Of a stretch of 64,000 nt of DNA, positions 33,663-43,248 are shown in pieces. The notes beneath the pieces were generated by a model. It had not been told where the DNA came from. It saw nothing but the letters and a program-made list of their open reading frames with translations, and did no database searches. The DNA is from an uncultured Prevotella sp. (GTDB taxonomy: Bacteria > Bacteroidota > Bacteroidia > Bacteroidales > Bacteroidaceae): positions 174,690 to 238,689 of the forward strand of contig CAJODK010000001.1 in NCBI GenBank assembly GCA_905233245.1. Direction: 5' to 3'. Numbering within the stretch: the stretch's first letter is position 1; every line of letters starts with the position of its first letter. The position numbers were made by a program, and so were the translations under genes.

Positions 33663-34259
33663 ATGAACAGACTATCCCAGATGACCGACGAAGAGTTGGC
33701 TATGGAGTATGTAGAAGGCAATAATCGTGCGTTCGATGAGTTACTCTCTCGAACGCAAACTGGACTCTTCTCCTATATTATTTTTATCGTACACAATCAG
33801 GAAGTTGCCAATGACATCTTCCAAGAGACCTTCCTGAAGGCTATCACCAACCTCCAGATGAGGCGTTACTCCCCTACCGGTAAGTTTAATGCATGGCTTA
33901 TCCGTATTGCTCACAATGCTATCATGGACTGGTACCGCCGTCAGAAGAGCAAACAGATAGTTGATCTTGGTAGTGATTTCGATATTGCCTCCATGAGTGA
34001 CCGCGAGCTGATGGAGACAAGCCGTGAGGACCTGCTCGCAAATGCTCAGGTGCTATCTGACGTAAAGGCTATGATAGACTTTCTCCCCGAACCTCAGAGG
34101 GAGGTTGTCATGATGCGCTACTACCGCAATATGTCTTTCAAGGAGATTGCCAAAGTTACTGGTGTAAGCATCAATACCAGTCTGGGACGCATGCGCTACG
34201 CACTCATCAACCTTCGCCGTTTGGCCAAGGAGAATAATATGCAGTTAGAACTGGCATAA
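33663..34259 (+). CDS. Sigma-70 family (ECF-like) RNA polymerase sigma factor
   Basis: Directs RNA polymerase to a specific promoter set. The 198-residue protein has region 2 (DELLSRTQTGLFSYI, then ANDIFQETFLKAI and FNAWLIRIAHNAIMDWYRR) and region 4 (LPEPQREVVMMRYYRNMSFK, then EIAKVTGVSINTSLGRMR). No anti-sigma (FecR-like or otherwise) gene follows. A strong terminator closes the gene alone. Its regulon cannot be inferred from this window. Confidence 0.93.
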   Translation: MNRLSQMTDEELAMEYVEGNNRAFDELLSRTQTGLFSYIIFIVHNQEVANDIFQETFLKAITNLQMRRYSPTGKFNAWLIRIAHNAIMDWYRRQKSKQIVDLGSDFDIASMSDRELMETSREDLLANAQVLSDVKAMIDFLPEPQREVVMMRYYRNMSFKEIAKVTGVSINTSLGRMRYALINLRRLAKENNMQLELA

Positions 34260-34310
34260 CCTTAATGTAACAAAGATAAAAAAACAATAACAAATAAACA
34301 ATAAACAAAA

Positions 34311-34345
34311 CGGGGCGCTGCAATTGCAACGCCCCGCTTTTATTT
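34311..34345. terminator. Bidirectional terminator between the sigma factor gene and nifJ
   Basis: CGGGGCG (34311-34317) pairs with CGCCCCG (34330-34336). The palindrome TGCAATTGCA lies between them. CTTTTATTT follows on plus and TTTTGTTT on minus, so it serves both converging genes. Confidence 0.9.
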
Positions 34346-34384
34346 ATACTGCGAGTCACAGTGGACTCAGCGAGTGTCAGAGTT

Positions 34385-37300
34385 TTACTCAGACCAGTCC
34401 ATCTTAGTCTGGCGAACGTAAGACTGATAGCGACGCTGTGCCATCTTCTGTGCCTCAGCGAAGAGCTCGTCAGCCTCGTCTGGGTAAGCCTTCTTAACAG
34501 AGAGGTAACGTACCTCACCCATGAGGAAGTCCTGGAACTTATCCCACTGTGGCTCCTTAGAGTCGAGTGAGAATGGGTTCTGACCCTGCTCTGCCAGTTC
34601 TGGGTTGTAACGCCACAGATGCCAGTAACCGCACTCTACAGCGCGACGCTCCTCTTCCTGTGAGCGACCCATGCCACCCTTGATCTTCAGACCGTGGTTG
34701 ATACATGGAGCATAAGCAATAACGAGTGATGGTCCGTGGTATGCCTCTGCCTCGCGGAATGCCTTCAGACACTGAGCATTGTCAGCACCCATAGCAACCT
34801 GTGCTACGTAAACATAACCGTAAGTAGTAGCAATCATACCGAGATCCTTCTTCTTGATACGCTTACCCTGTGCAGCAAACTGTGCGATAGCACCGAGAGG
34901 TGTAGCCTTAGAAGCCTGACCACCAGTGTTAGAGTAAACCTCAGTATCGATAACGAAGATGTTGAGGTCTTCGCCAGATGCAAGTACGTGGTCGAGACCG
35001 CCGTAACCGATATCATAAGAAGCACCGTCACCACCGATAATCCACTGAGAACGCTTGATGAGGTAGTGGTCGAGAGTCTTCAGCTCAGTGCATACTGGGC
35101 AACCCTCTGCAGCACCCTTAGCAATCTCTGGCTTGAGGATAGCTGCCAGACGCTTTGTCTCGTCTGCATCTTCCTTCTTCTCAATCCATTCTGCTGCTGC
35201 TGCCTGATACTCTGCAGAACCCATCTTCTCGTCAACAACCTTCTGGAGAAGCATTGCAACACGCTCCTTCATCTTCTTGTTACCGATTACCATACCAAGA
35301 CCGAATTCACAGAAGTCCTCGAACAGTGAGTTGTCGAATGCAGGACCCTGACCCTTCTCGTTGGTAGTGTAAGGAGTAGATGGGATAGATGCTGAGTAGA
35401 TAGAAGAACAACCTGTAGCGTTAGCGATTACCTCACGGTCACCGAAGAGCTGTGAGATGAGCTTAACGTAAGGTGTCTCACCACAACCAGAGCAAGCACC
35501 TGAGAACTCGAACAGAGGAGTAGCGAACTGAGAGTTCTTTGGACTAGCCTTGATGTCAACAAGCTCCTGCTTGGTCTTAACATTCTTTACGAGGTAATCC
35601 CAACCTGCTGCGAGGTCAATCATCTCCTGTGCATCTGGGTTGTAAGGAACCATCTTCAGAGCCTTCTCACCCTTCTTGCCTGGACATACGTCAACACAGT
35701 TGCCGCAACCAAGACAATCCAGTGGAGATGGCTCGATAACGAAGTGCATGCCCTTCATAGCTGCTGGAGCCTTAACCTCCTGAGTCTCGCCATTGAAGCC
35801 ATTGAGCTCCTCGTCAGTGAGAACGAATGGACGGATAGCTGCGTGAGGACAAACGTATGAACACTTGTTACACTGGATACAGTTCTCAACGTTCCATACT
35901 GGTACAAATGCCTCTACGCCACGCTTCTCGTAAGCTGCTGTGCCGTTCATCCATGTACCGTCAACGGTATTGTGACGAACGAAGTCAGAAACCTTGAGGT
36001 CGATACCCAACTGAGCGTTGATAGGACGAACTAGCTCCTTAACGAATGCTGGTGCATCGTCAGCCTTTGGAGCGTCGTCTGGCAGGTTAGCCCATGCTGG
36101 ATCAACGGTGAGCTGCTTGTACTCGCCACCACGGTCAACTGCCTGATAGTTCATGTTAACAACATCGTCACCCTTCTTACCGTAAGACTTCTTAGCGAAA
36201 GCCTTCATCTGCTCTACAGCAAGATCTACTGGGATAACCTCAGAGATACGGAAGAATGCAGACTGCAGGATGGTGTTGGTACGGTTGCCCAGACCAATCT
36301 CCTGTGCGATCTTGGTAGCGTTGATGTAGTAAACCTTAATATTCTTCTGAGCGAATACGCGCTTTACCTTGTTAGGGATAAAGTTTACGAGTTCCTCACC
36401 GTCGAAGATAGTGTTGAGCAGGAATGAACCATTCTCACGGATACCACGTGTAACGTCGTACATGTTCAGGTAAGCCTGTACGTGACATGCCACGAAGTTA
36501 GGTGTAGTAATCTGGTATGTAGAACGGATTGGCTCATCACCGAAACGGAGGTGTGAACAGGTGAAACCACCAGACTTCTTAGAGTCATAAGAGAAGTATG
36601 CCTGACAGTACTTGTCAGTGTTCTCACCAATAATCTTAACAGAGTTCTTGTTAGCACCAACGGTACCATCAGCACCCAGACCGAAGAACTTACACTCCTG
36701 AGTTGACTTGCCACCGAGAGCGATTTCCTCTACCTTCTCGAGTGAGAGGTTAGTAACGTCATCAACGATACCAACAGTGAAGTGGTTCTTTGGCTGTGGG
36801 AGTGCGAGGTTGTTGAATACAGAGATAATCATAGCTGGGGTAACGTCAGAAGAACCCAGGCCATAGCGACCACCTACGATGAGAGGACGCTTCTCTACAT
36901 CATAGAATGCAGACTTAACGTCGAGATACAGAGGCTCACCCTCAGCACCTGGCTCCTTGGTACGGTCAAGAACAGCAATCTTCTTGCAAGTCTTAGGAAC
37001 AGCCTTCATCAGGTACTCTACAGAGAATGGACGATAGAGGTGAACAGCAATCATACCTACCTTCTGACCCTCAGCAACGAGATAGTCGATAGCCTCACGA
37101 GCTGCCTCTGTAGCAGAACCCATCAGGATGATTACGTTCTCAGCATCCTTAGCACCATAGTAGTTGAAGTTATGGTACTCACGACCTGTAATCTTAGAGA
37201 TTTCAGCGAGGTACTTCTCAGTTACGTCAGGGATAGCATCGTAGTATGCGTTGCAAGCCTCACGGTGTGTGAAGAATGTCTCTGGATTCTCAGCGGTACC

Positions 37301-37954
37301 ACGTGTAACAGGACGCTCTGGAGTGAGTGCGCGGTCACGGAACTCCTTAACGTACTCCTGTGGTGTGATAGCCTTGATGTCCTCCATGTCCATTACCTCA
37401 ATCTTGTGGTACTCATGAGAGGTACGGAAACCATCAAAGAAGTTGATGAATGGCACCTTGGTTTCCAGAGTAGCGAGGTGAGGAACAGCTGTAAGGTCCA
37501 TAACCTCCTGTACAGAACCAGAGCAGAACATAGCGAAGCCAGTCTGACGACAAGCCATAACGTCCTGGTGGTCACCGAAGATACAGAGTGAATGAGAAGC
37601 CAGTGTACGAGCAGATACGTCAAATACACATGGCAGAAGCTCACCTGCAATCTTGTACATGTTAGGAATCATCAGGAGAAGACCCTGAGAAGCAGTGAAG
37701 GTCGTGGTGAGAGCACCAGCCTGCAGAGAACCGTGTACTGCACCAGCAGCACCACCCTCTGACTGCATTTCCTGTACAAGAACTGTCTGACCCCACATGT
37801 TCTTGCGACCACGTGCAGCCCAGTCATCAGTGTGCTCCGCCATAGGAGATGACGGGGTGATAGGGTAAATGGCAGCTACCTCTGAGAACATATAGCTCAC
37901 GTGAGCAGCAGCTTCGTTACCATCACAAGTGATAAACTTTTTTTCTTTAGCCAT
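34385..37954 (-). CDS. nifJ: Pyruvate:ferredoxin (flavodoxin) oxidoreductase, single-chain
   Basis: Oxygen-sensitive enzyme converting pyruvate and CoA to acetyl-CoA, CO2 and reduced ferredoxin, central to anaerobic carbon flow. The 1189-residue protein fuses all domains: N-terminal YPITPSSPMAEHTDDWA, the gamma-type domain, a two-cluster ferredoxin domain (CIQCNKCSYVCPH and CLGCGNCVDVCPG at about 690-760), and a C-terminal thiamine-diphosphate domain (GDGASYDIGYGGLDH, DTEVYSNTGGQASKATPLG). Length is typical. It is convergent with the sigma factor gene. No clear promoter was seen in the 56 bp upstream. Confidence 0.98.
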   Translation of the reverse strand: MAKEKKFITCDGNEAAAHVSYMFSEVAAIYPITPSSPMAEHTDDWAARGRKNMWGQTVLVQEMQSEGGAAGAVHGSLQAGALTTTFTASQGLLLMIPNMYKIAGELLPCVFDVSARTLASHSLCIFGDHQDVMACRQTGFAMFCSGSVQEVMDLTAVPHLATLETKVPFINFFDGFRTSHEYHKIEVMDMEDIKAITPQEYVKEFRDRALTPERPVTRGTAENPETFFTHREACNAYYDAIPDVTEKYLAEISKITGREYHNFNYYGAKDAENVIILMGSATEAAREAIDYLVAEGQKVGMIAVHLYRPFSVEYLMKAVPKTCKKIAVLDRTKEPGAEGEPLYLDVKSAFYDVEKRPLIVGGRYGLGSSDVTPAMIISVFNNLALPQPKNHFTVGIVDDVTNLSLEKVEEIALGGKSTQECKFFGLGADGTVGANKNSVKIIGENTDKYCQAYFSYDSKKSGGFTCSHLRFGDEPIRSTYQITTPNFVACHVQAYLNMYDVTRGIRENGSFLLNTIFDGEELVNFIPNKVKRVFAQKNIKVYYINATKIAQEIGLGNRTNTILQSAFFRISEVIPVDLAVEQMKAFAKKSYGKKGDDVVNMNYQAVDRGGEYKQLTVDPAWANLPDDAPKADDAPAFVKELVRPINAQLGIDLKVSDFVRHNTVDGTWMNGTAAYEKRGVEAFVPVWNVENCIQCNKCSYVCPHAAIRPFVLTDEELNGFNGETQEVKAPAAMKGMHFVIEPSPLDCLGCGNCVDVCPGKKGEKALKMVPYNPDAQEMIDLAAGWDYLVKNVKTKQELVDIKASPKNSQFATPLFEFSGACSGCGETPYVKLISQLFGDREVIANATGCSSIYSASIPSTPYTTNEKGQGPAFDNSLFEDFCEFGLGMVIGNKKMKERVAMLLQKVVDEKMGSAEYQAAAAEWIEKKEDADETKRLAAILKPEIAKGAAEGCPVCTELKTLDHYLIKRSQWIIGGDGASYDIGYGGLDHVLASGEDLNIFVIDTEVYSNTGGQASKATPLGAIAQFAAQGKRIKKKDLGMIATTYGYVYVAQVAMGADNAQCLKAFREAEAYHGPSLVIAYAPCINHGLKIKGGMGRSQEEERRAVECGYWHLWRYNPELAEQGQNPFSLDSKEPQWDKFQDFLMGEVRYLSVKKAYPDEADELFAEAQKMAQRRYQSYVRQTKMDWSE

Positions 37955-38010
37955 TGTTGTTATTAAGATAAGTTATAAATAAAAATTGTATAGTGTTTAA
38001 TGTTTAATCT

Positions 38011-39189
38011 TCAATATAGAAAGCCGAGCAACCATAGTGGTATGACATTGTCGTGCATGCTATTGTCTGTGTATTGACAGTATATCGTGCGTCGCTCCCT
38101 GCCCGACCTGGTATCGCTGGTAATGCGAAAAGTCCTCAGACCGTCGATGGTATAGCTCTGTTCCCTGCTCTTCTGATTGACCTTATGGTCTTTCCACATC
38201 GTATTGACGAAAAAGGTCTCCATCTGTGTCTGTTCGTCGAAGGCTATGGGATATATAGCCTGATAGAGGTTCGGATTGTGGAGCATCACCTTAGAGGGCT
38301 TCTTCGGAAACTTCTGTCCTACGGGATAGATGATATTGATGAGACGTGCGTCAGCCAAGTACTTGATGTAGTTCATCACTGTAGCACGACTGGTCTCTAT
38401 CTCCCCTGCCAGCCTGCTCACGTTAGGTGCCTGCGGTCCTGCCACTGCGAGCATGTAGAAGAGTTTCTTTATCTTAGGCAGGTACTTGAGTTCTATCTGC
38501 TTGATGAGCAGGATATCCACCTCTGTCATCATATTCATGGACTTCAGCAGGTTATTGGAGAAGTCATCGCCCTCTCTGAAGAGTGGATAGAAACCGTGCT
38601 TTATGTACTCTCGGAAGTACGGTTGAGGATCTACCTTGCTGAGTATCTCACGCATTATCTGCTCTCTGTTGGCCAGCAGGGCGTCGAGCGATACCCATCG
38701 GAATTTATTTCCTGTCTTCAGATTGAGGTATTCCCTGAACGAGAATCCTCGCAGGTTGTAGCTTTTCACTATGTCACAGAGCTCTGGGTTCTCTCTCTTG
38801 AGGCGCATCACGCTGGACCCCGTGAAGACTATCTTGAGTTTGGGGTACAGGTCATAGCATCTTCTAAGCTCACGGCTCCAGTCAGACTGTTTATATACCT
38901 GATCTATGAGCAACACCCTACCGCCCTGCTTATAGAACTCACCGGCGAAGTCTGCAATTCCCCTTCCCTGAAAGTAGAAGTTATTCATGTTGACGTACAG
39001 ACATTTTCTGTCTTCCGAACCAAACTTCTCCTTGGCGTATTGCAGCAGGAATGTTGTCTTGCCGACACATCGGGTGCCCTTTATACCAATCATCCTCGCG
39101 CTCCAGTCTATCTCATCCAACAGCGTGCGACGCACGGGAGCATTGCAGTGCTCTACGAGATATCTGTGTGTGCGATAAAAGTCTTCCAT
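38011..39189 (-). CDS. AAA-family ATPase with C-terminal winged-helix/DUF4143-like region
   Basis: A Bacteroidota-expanded ATPase of unknown role, 392 residues. Walker A is GTRCVGKTT at about 38-46. The Walker B position reads VLLIDQVYK, with glutamine where DE is usual. Sensor 1 is VFTGSSVMRL. The C-terminal half has a winged-helix-like SRLAGEIETSRATVMNYIKYL and a nuclease-like tail that is usual for DUF4143 proteins. It is a single gene with its own promoter (39205-39212), upstream of nifJ. It may have a toxin-antitoxin or mobile-element origin, but this is not established. Confidence 0.85.
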   Translation of the reverse strand: MEDFYRTHRYLVEHCNAPVRRTLLDEIDWSARMIGIKGTRCVGKTTFLLQYAKEKFGSEDRKCLYVNMNNFYFQGRGIADFAGEFYKQGGRVLLIDQVYKQSDWSRELRRCYDLYPKLKIVFTGSSVMRLKRENPELCDIVKSYNLRGFSFREYLNLKTGNKFRWVSLDALLANREQIMREILSKVDPQPYFREYIKHGFYPLFREGDDFSNNLLKSMNMMTEVDILLIKQIELKYLPKIKKLFYMLAVAGPQAPNVSRLAGEIETSRATVMNYIKYLADARLINIIYPVGQKFPKKPSKVMLHNPNLYQAIYPIAFDEQTQMETFFVNTMWKDHKVNQKSREQSYTIDGLRTFRITSDTRSGRERRTIYCQYTDNSMHDNVIPLWLLGFLY

Positions 39190-39204
39190 ATATTATATAG
39201 GTTA

Positions 39205-39212
39205 CAAAGTTA
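39205..39212 (-). promoter_or_regulatory. Promoter -7 box of the AAA ATPase gene
   Basis: The minus strand reads TAACTTTG, with TTTG 19 bp upstream and the ATG 15 nt downstream. Confidence 0.65.
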
Positions 39213-39294
39213 TGAAAATATTCTCAAATTGCAAAGCAGAGATTACATCTAAGGCAAACTTTTAATATTCTTTAAACTTTGACCTAAAAGAATA

Positions 39295-39334
39295 TAGGAA
39301 CTTGAGCACCCTATAGCGAGCATTCAAGTTCCTA
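39295..39334 (-). terminator. Terminator of the ATP synthase operon
   Basis: TAGGAACTTGA (39295-39305) pairs perfectly with TCAAGTTCCTA (39324-39334). On the minus strand the hairpin is followed by TATTCTTTTAG. It lies ten bases after the atpG stop. Confidence 0.8.
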
Positions 39335-39343
39335 CATATATCA

Positions 39344-40303
39344 TTAGCTAGCTGAACCTCTGGCGATATCGAGCAGCTCATTGGTGATAGACTGCTGACG
39401 CAACTTGTTGTACTGTAAGTTGAGCGTACGGAGCAGTTCGTCAGCATTATCAGTAGCAGCCTGCATGGCCACCATTCGTGCTGCATGCTCAGAGGCATTG
39501 CTGTCAAGCAGAGCTGTGTAAATCATCAGATTAACGTAGCGGGGAACAAGCTGGGAGAGCACCGTCTGCATATCAGGCTCCACGATGAAGTTGTCGTTGA
39601 GCGCAGTGCCTCTCTCGTTCTCGTAGGCCTTATCCTTCTGATGCTCCTGCAGATAGCGGGTAGCTTCTTCTGATGCCACCACACTCTTCAGGTCGCGGAA
39701 GTGGTCGTAGTCCATCGCTGACTCTATGTCGATAGGCAGCAAGGTCTTGTTTTGCAGTATCTGGCTGCCGGCACTCTTGAAGTGGTGGTATATCATCACC
39801 ACCTTGTCTATTGCGCCCTCGTCAAAATCCTTCTGCAACTGACGCCCTATCTCCGCACATTCGATGGAGTTTGGCTTATCAGCGAGCTGCATGAAGTCAC
39901 CTGCTGACTGCAGCCCCACCTTATCCACTACTTCAGCTACCTTACGACCGATAGGATATACCACCATCTCTACCCCACTCTGCTGATATTCTTCAACGGT
40001 TTTCCGCAAGAGTTTCAGCACGTTAGCGTTAAATCCTCCACAAAGACTTGAATTACTTGTGAAGGCGAGTATGGCAACCTTCCTGACGGGTCGGGCCTGA
40101 GTAATGCTACCCTTCGCATCAACGTCGCTGGCAAGAAATGTCTTGAGAATCTTCTCCAGCATACCCTCGTATGGGAGCATATTCTCTATCATCTGCTGTG
40201 CATGACGCAGCTTACTGGAAGCCACCATCTTCATGGCACTCGTAATCTTACGAGTGTTCTGCACTGACGTGATGCGGTTTTTTATTTCTTTTAAACTTGC
40301 CAT
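39344..40303 (-). CDS. atpG: ATP synthase F1 gamma subunit
   Basis: Central rotor shaft of F1. The 319-residue protein begins SLKEIKNRITSVQNTRKITSAMKMVA, the conserved N-terminal helix, with LCGGFNANV in the middle and ending in TDNADELLRTLNLQYNKLRQ and ITNELLDI. It is about 30 residues longer than E. coli gamma because of insertions in the central globular part, as in other Bacteroidota. It overlaps the atpA stop by one base and is the last gene of the operon. Confidence 0.96.
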   Translation of the reverse strand: MASLKEIKNRITSVQNTRKITSAMKMVASSKLRHAQQMIENMLPYEGMLEKILKTFLASDVDAKGSITQARPVRKVAILAFTSNSSLCGGFNANVLKLLRKTVEEYQQSGVEMVVYPIGRKVAEVVDKVGLQSAGDFMQLADKPNSIECAEIGRQLQKDFDEGAIDKVVMIYHHFKSAGSQILQNKTLLPIDIESAMDYDHFRDLKSVVASEEATRYLQEHQKDKAYENERGTALNDNFIVEPDMQTVLSQLVPRYVNLMIYTALLDSNASEHAARMVAMQAATDNADELLRTLNLQYNKLRQQSITNELLDIARGSAS

Positions 40304-41886
40304 TACTTGTAGCTTTCTGAAACGTTAGCCATAGTCTCAGCTATAACGTCAGTTGCTGCATCGTCTATCTTGCCTGAGCCAAGAAGGTCGAGCACATCCT
40401 GATGCTGATTGCGCATGGTCTCGAGGAATGCATCCTGACACTCACGCACCTTCTCTACTGGGACATCCTTCAGCAAGCCGTTGGTGCCACAGTATAGGAT
40501 GGCTATCTGCTCACCTACTGGCATTGGACTGTACTGAGGCTGGATAAGCAATTGGTTATTCTTACGACCACGGTCTATGGTCATGGCTGTTACGGCATCC
40601 ATATCGCTGGAGAACTTAGAGAATGCCTCCAACTCACGGTACTGTGCCTGGTCTATCTTCAGCGTACCAGCCACCTTCTTCATAGACTTGATCTGTGCCG
40701 AACCACCCACACGGGATACGGAGATACCCACGTTGATAGCCGGACGGAAGCCCTGGTTGAAGAGGTCTGACTCCAGGTATATCTGTCCGTCGGTGATGGA
40801 AATCACGTTGGTAGGAATGTATGCCGATACGTCACCAGCCTGTGTCTCGATGATAGGCAGAGCCGTCAGCGAACCGCCGCCCTTTACCTTGCCCTTGAGA
40901 CATGCTGGCAGGTCGTTCATCTGCTCAGCCACTTCCTGCTGCTCATTAATCTTGGCAGCACGCTCCAACAGACGAGAGTGCAGGTAGAATACATCACCCG
41001 GATATGCCTCACGTCCTGACGGGCGGCGCAGAATCAGTGATACCTCACGATATGCCACAGCCTGCTTTGACAGGTCATCATACACTACGAGGGCATGCTC
41101 ACCACGGTCACGGAAGTACTCGCCGATGGCAGCACCAGCAAATGGTGCGTAGTACTGCATGGCAGCAGGGTCACTGGCTGTAGCAGCCACTACGATGGTG
41201 TAAGGCATAGCGCCGCGCTCCTTGAGGTTCTGTACCAGGGCAGCTACGGTAGAGGCCTTCTGTCCGATGGCTACATATATACAATATACTGGCTTGCCTG
41301 CCTCGTAGAGTGGCTTTTGGTTGATGATGGTATCAACAGCGATAGCCGTCTTACCCGTCTGGCGGTCACCGATGATGAGCTCACGCTGACCACGGCCGAT
41401 AGGAATCATAGAGTCCACCGCCTTGAGACCAGTCTGCAGTGGTTCCTTTACTGGCTGACGGTAGATAACGCCTGGTGCCTTACGGTCGAGAGGCATCTCG
41501 AATGCATCGGTAAGGTCTATGTCGCCACCACCGTCGATAGCCTGTCCCAGAGGATTGATGACACGGCCGAGCATTTTATCGTTTACTCGTATTGAAGCGA
41601 TACGCTTGGTACGCTTCACTACCTGTCCCTCCTTGATGCCGCTGGTAGGACCGAGGAGAATACAACCAACATTGTCCTCCTCAAGATTCATCACGATTGC
41701 CATAGTGCCGTTCTCGAACTCGAGCAGTTCGCTTGCCTCAGCATTACGCAGACCGTAGATACGTGCCACACCGTCACCGACCGTCAGTACGGTGCCCACC
41801 TCATCAAAGTTGGCTGACGAGGATACGCCCTTCAGTTGGTCGAGCAACACCTGAGAGACTTCACTTGGTTTGATTTTATCTGACAT
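40303..41886 (-). CDS. atpA: ATP synthase F1 alpha subunit
   Basis: Non-catalytic nucleotide-binding subunit of F1. The 527-residue protein has the P-loop GDRQTGKT, the [14 protein letters not shown]alker B region and the conserved [17 protein letters not shown] segment. Length is normal. It lies between atpH (6-nt gap) and atpG. Confidence 0.98.
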   Translation of the reverse strand: MSDKIKPSEVSQVLLDQLKGVSSSANFDEVGTVLTVGDGVARIYGLRNAEASELLEFENGTMAIVMNLEEDNVGCILLGPTSGIKEGQVVKRTKRIASIRVNDKMLGRVINPLGQAIDGGGDIDLTDAFEMPLDRKAPGVIYRQPVKEPLQTGLKAVDSMIPIGRGQRELIIGDRQTGKTAIAVDTIINQKPLYEAGKPVYCIYVAIGQKASTVAALVQNLKERGAMPYTIVVAATASDPAAMQYYAPFAGAAIGEYFRDRGEHALVVYDDLSKQAVAYREVSLILRRPSGREAYPGDVFYLHSRLLERAAKINEQQEVAEQMNDLPACLKGKVKGGGSLTALPIIETQAGDVSAYIPTNVISITDGQIYLESDLFNQGFRPAINVGISVSRVGGSAQIKSMKKVAGTLKIDQAQYRELEAFSKFSSDMDAVTAMTIDRGRKNNQLLIQPQYSPMPVGEQIAILYCGTNGLLKDVPVEKVRECQDAFLETMRNQHQDVLDLLGSGKIDDAATDVIAETMANVSESYK

Positions 41887-41892
41887 TGTTAC

Positions 41893-42426
41893 TTAGTTTA
41901 ACTGTTTTAGAATATTATTGAGCTGCGACTTCACTGAGGTGTCCATGCGGTAGGTATCGTACTCGAGCACGAAGCCTCCCATGATGTCGGGATTCACCTC
42001 CGTAGAGAATTCCACCGTGCCGTTGGTACGGCTCTCCACCATCTTGCGCATCTTCTGCTCCATAGCAGCTGATACGGGTACTGCGGTGGTGAGTTTACCA
42101 CGAGTAATCTTCTTCTGTTGACGATACAGGGTGACGTAAGCATTGGCGATAAACTGCACGGTCTTCTCTCTCATCTCATCGAGCACGAGTGAGATGAAGC
42201 GCTCAGTGACCTTGCTCACCTTACCTCCCGCAGCAACCTTCAAGAGCTCCGCTTTCTGCTCGCGGGCTATCATAGGATTGTCGATGGCGCGACGCAGTTC
42301 AGGTACCTTGATGTAGCTCTCTGCGAGAGTCTGCATCTCCTGATACACCTTGTCTTCCACCTTCGACTCCACGCTGCATTTGAGCAGCGCACGGGCATAC
42401 CTTACTGATATAACTCCTAAATCCAT
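41893..42426 (-). CDS. atpH: ATP synthase F1 delta subunit
   Basis: Peripheral stalk protein joining F1 to the b subunits. The 177-residue protein starts DLGVISVRYARALLKC and ends with the NPDIMGGFVLEYDTYRMDTSVKSQLNNI segment, the conserved C-terminal signature. It lies between atpF and atpA with gaps of 8 and 6 nt. Confidence 0.95.
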   Translation of the reverse strand: MDLGVISVRYARALLKCSVESKVEDKVYQEMQTLAESYIKVPELRRAIDNPMIAREQKAELLKVAAGGKVSKVTERFISLVLDEMREKTVQFIANAYVTLYRQQKKITRGKLTTAVPVSAAMEQKMRKMVESRTNGTVEFSTEVNPDIMGGFVLEYDTYRMDTSVKSQLNNILKQLN

Positions 42427-42434
42427 AAGTGTTA

Positions 42435-42935
42435 CTACTTCTTGTCAACAGAAACCTCGTCCAGCAACTTGTCTATGAGTTCCATCTGCGCCTTGTCGTC
42501 AGAGAGATTCTTGCGAATCACCTTCTCGGCCACCATGACAGAGAGCTGTGCCATCTCCGCACGTATCTCTCGCAGTGCTGTTGCTTTCTCAGCACTTATC
42601 TGCGCCTTGGCATCGGCTATGAGGCGTGCTGCCTCGTCCTTTGCCTGTGTCTGTGCCTTCTCGACAATGGCGTCTCGCGTAGCAGTAGCCTCCTTGAGCA
42701 GGGTGTTCTGCTTTTCGCGAGCCTCACGCAGGATGGACTCACCTTCTTTCTGTATATTGGCCAATCGCTCATTAGCCTCCTGTGCTTTCTTGAGACTGTC
42801 GTCAATGAACGCCTTGCGCTCGTTGACCATCGTCACGATAGCCGGGAAGCCAAACTTCCAGAGCAGTGCAAGCACAATGAAGAATGTGATGCACATCCAG
42901 AAGAGCAGACCAGTACTAGGAATCAACAAATCCAT
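42435..42935 (-). CDS. atpF: ATP synthase F0 b subunit
   Basis: Membrane-anchored stator stalk. The 166-residue protein has one N-terminal membrane helix (TGLLFWMCITFFIVLALLWKFGFP) followed by a long charged helix rich in A, E, K and R that would form the dimeric coiled coil. It starts 28 nt after the atpE stop. Confidence 0.95.
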   Translation of the reverse strand: MDLLIPSTGLLFWMCITFFIVLALLWKFGFPAIVTMVNERKAFIDDSLKKAQEANERLANIQKEGESILREAREKQNTLLKEATATRDAIVEKAQTQAKDEAARLIADAKAQISAEKATALREIRAEMAQLSVMVAEKVIRKNLSDDKAQMELIDKLLDEVSVDKK

Positions 42936-42963
42936 ACGCTGTATAGAGTTTTCTTTTTAGTTA

Positions 42964-43212
42964 TTAGAAAGAGCAGAGCAGAGCGATAACGGCACCGAAG
43001 AGAGCAACACCCTCGATCAGAGCCGCTGCAACAATCATGTTGGTAAACAGTTTGTTCATCACCTCTGGCTGACGAGCCATAGCGTCCATGGCGCTACCGC
43101 CAATCTTACCAATACCGATACCTGCACCGATAGCTGCGAGACCTGCGCCGAGACCAGCGCCCAACTTTGCAATACCTGCAGCTGCTTCAGCTGCCAAAAT
43201 CATAGAAATCAT
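42964..43212 (-). CDS. atpE: ATP synthase F0 c subunit
   Basis: Ion-carrying rotor ring subunit. The 82-residue protein has two helices joined by the polar ARQPE loop. The essential carboxylate is the Glu in AALIEGVALF of helix 2. Helix 1 reads GAGIGIGKIGG, without the glutamine of Na+-type rings, and Ser/Thr does not follow the Glu, so proton coupling is expected. A second ATG three codons in is an alternative start. Confidence 0.95.
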   Translation of the reverse strand: MISMILAAEAAAGIAKLGAGLGAGLAAIGAGIGIGKIGGSAMDAMARQPEVMNKLFTNMIVAAALIEGVALFGAVIALLCSF

Positions 43213-43248
43213 AGTTTTAAAATTTTAGTTATGAATTATTATTTGTAT

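Noticed and set aside
36782..37591. 269-codon plus-strand frame opposite nifJ
   Set aside because: Antisense to the conserved oxidoreductase domains, with a Ser/Leu/Val-rich random composition.
38053..39252. 399-codon plus-strand frame opposite the AAA ATPase
   Set aside because: It lies antisense to a gene with clear motifs and its own promoter. Composition is Cys/His/Leu-rich without domains.
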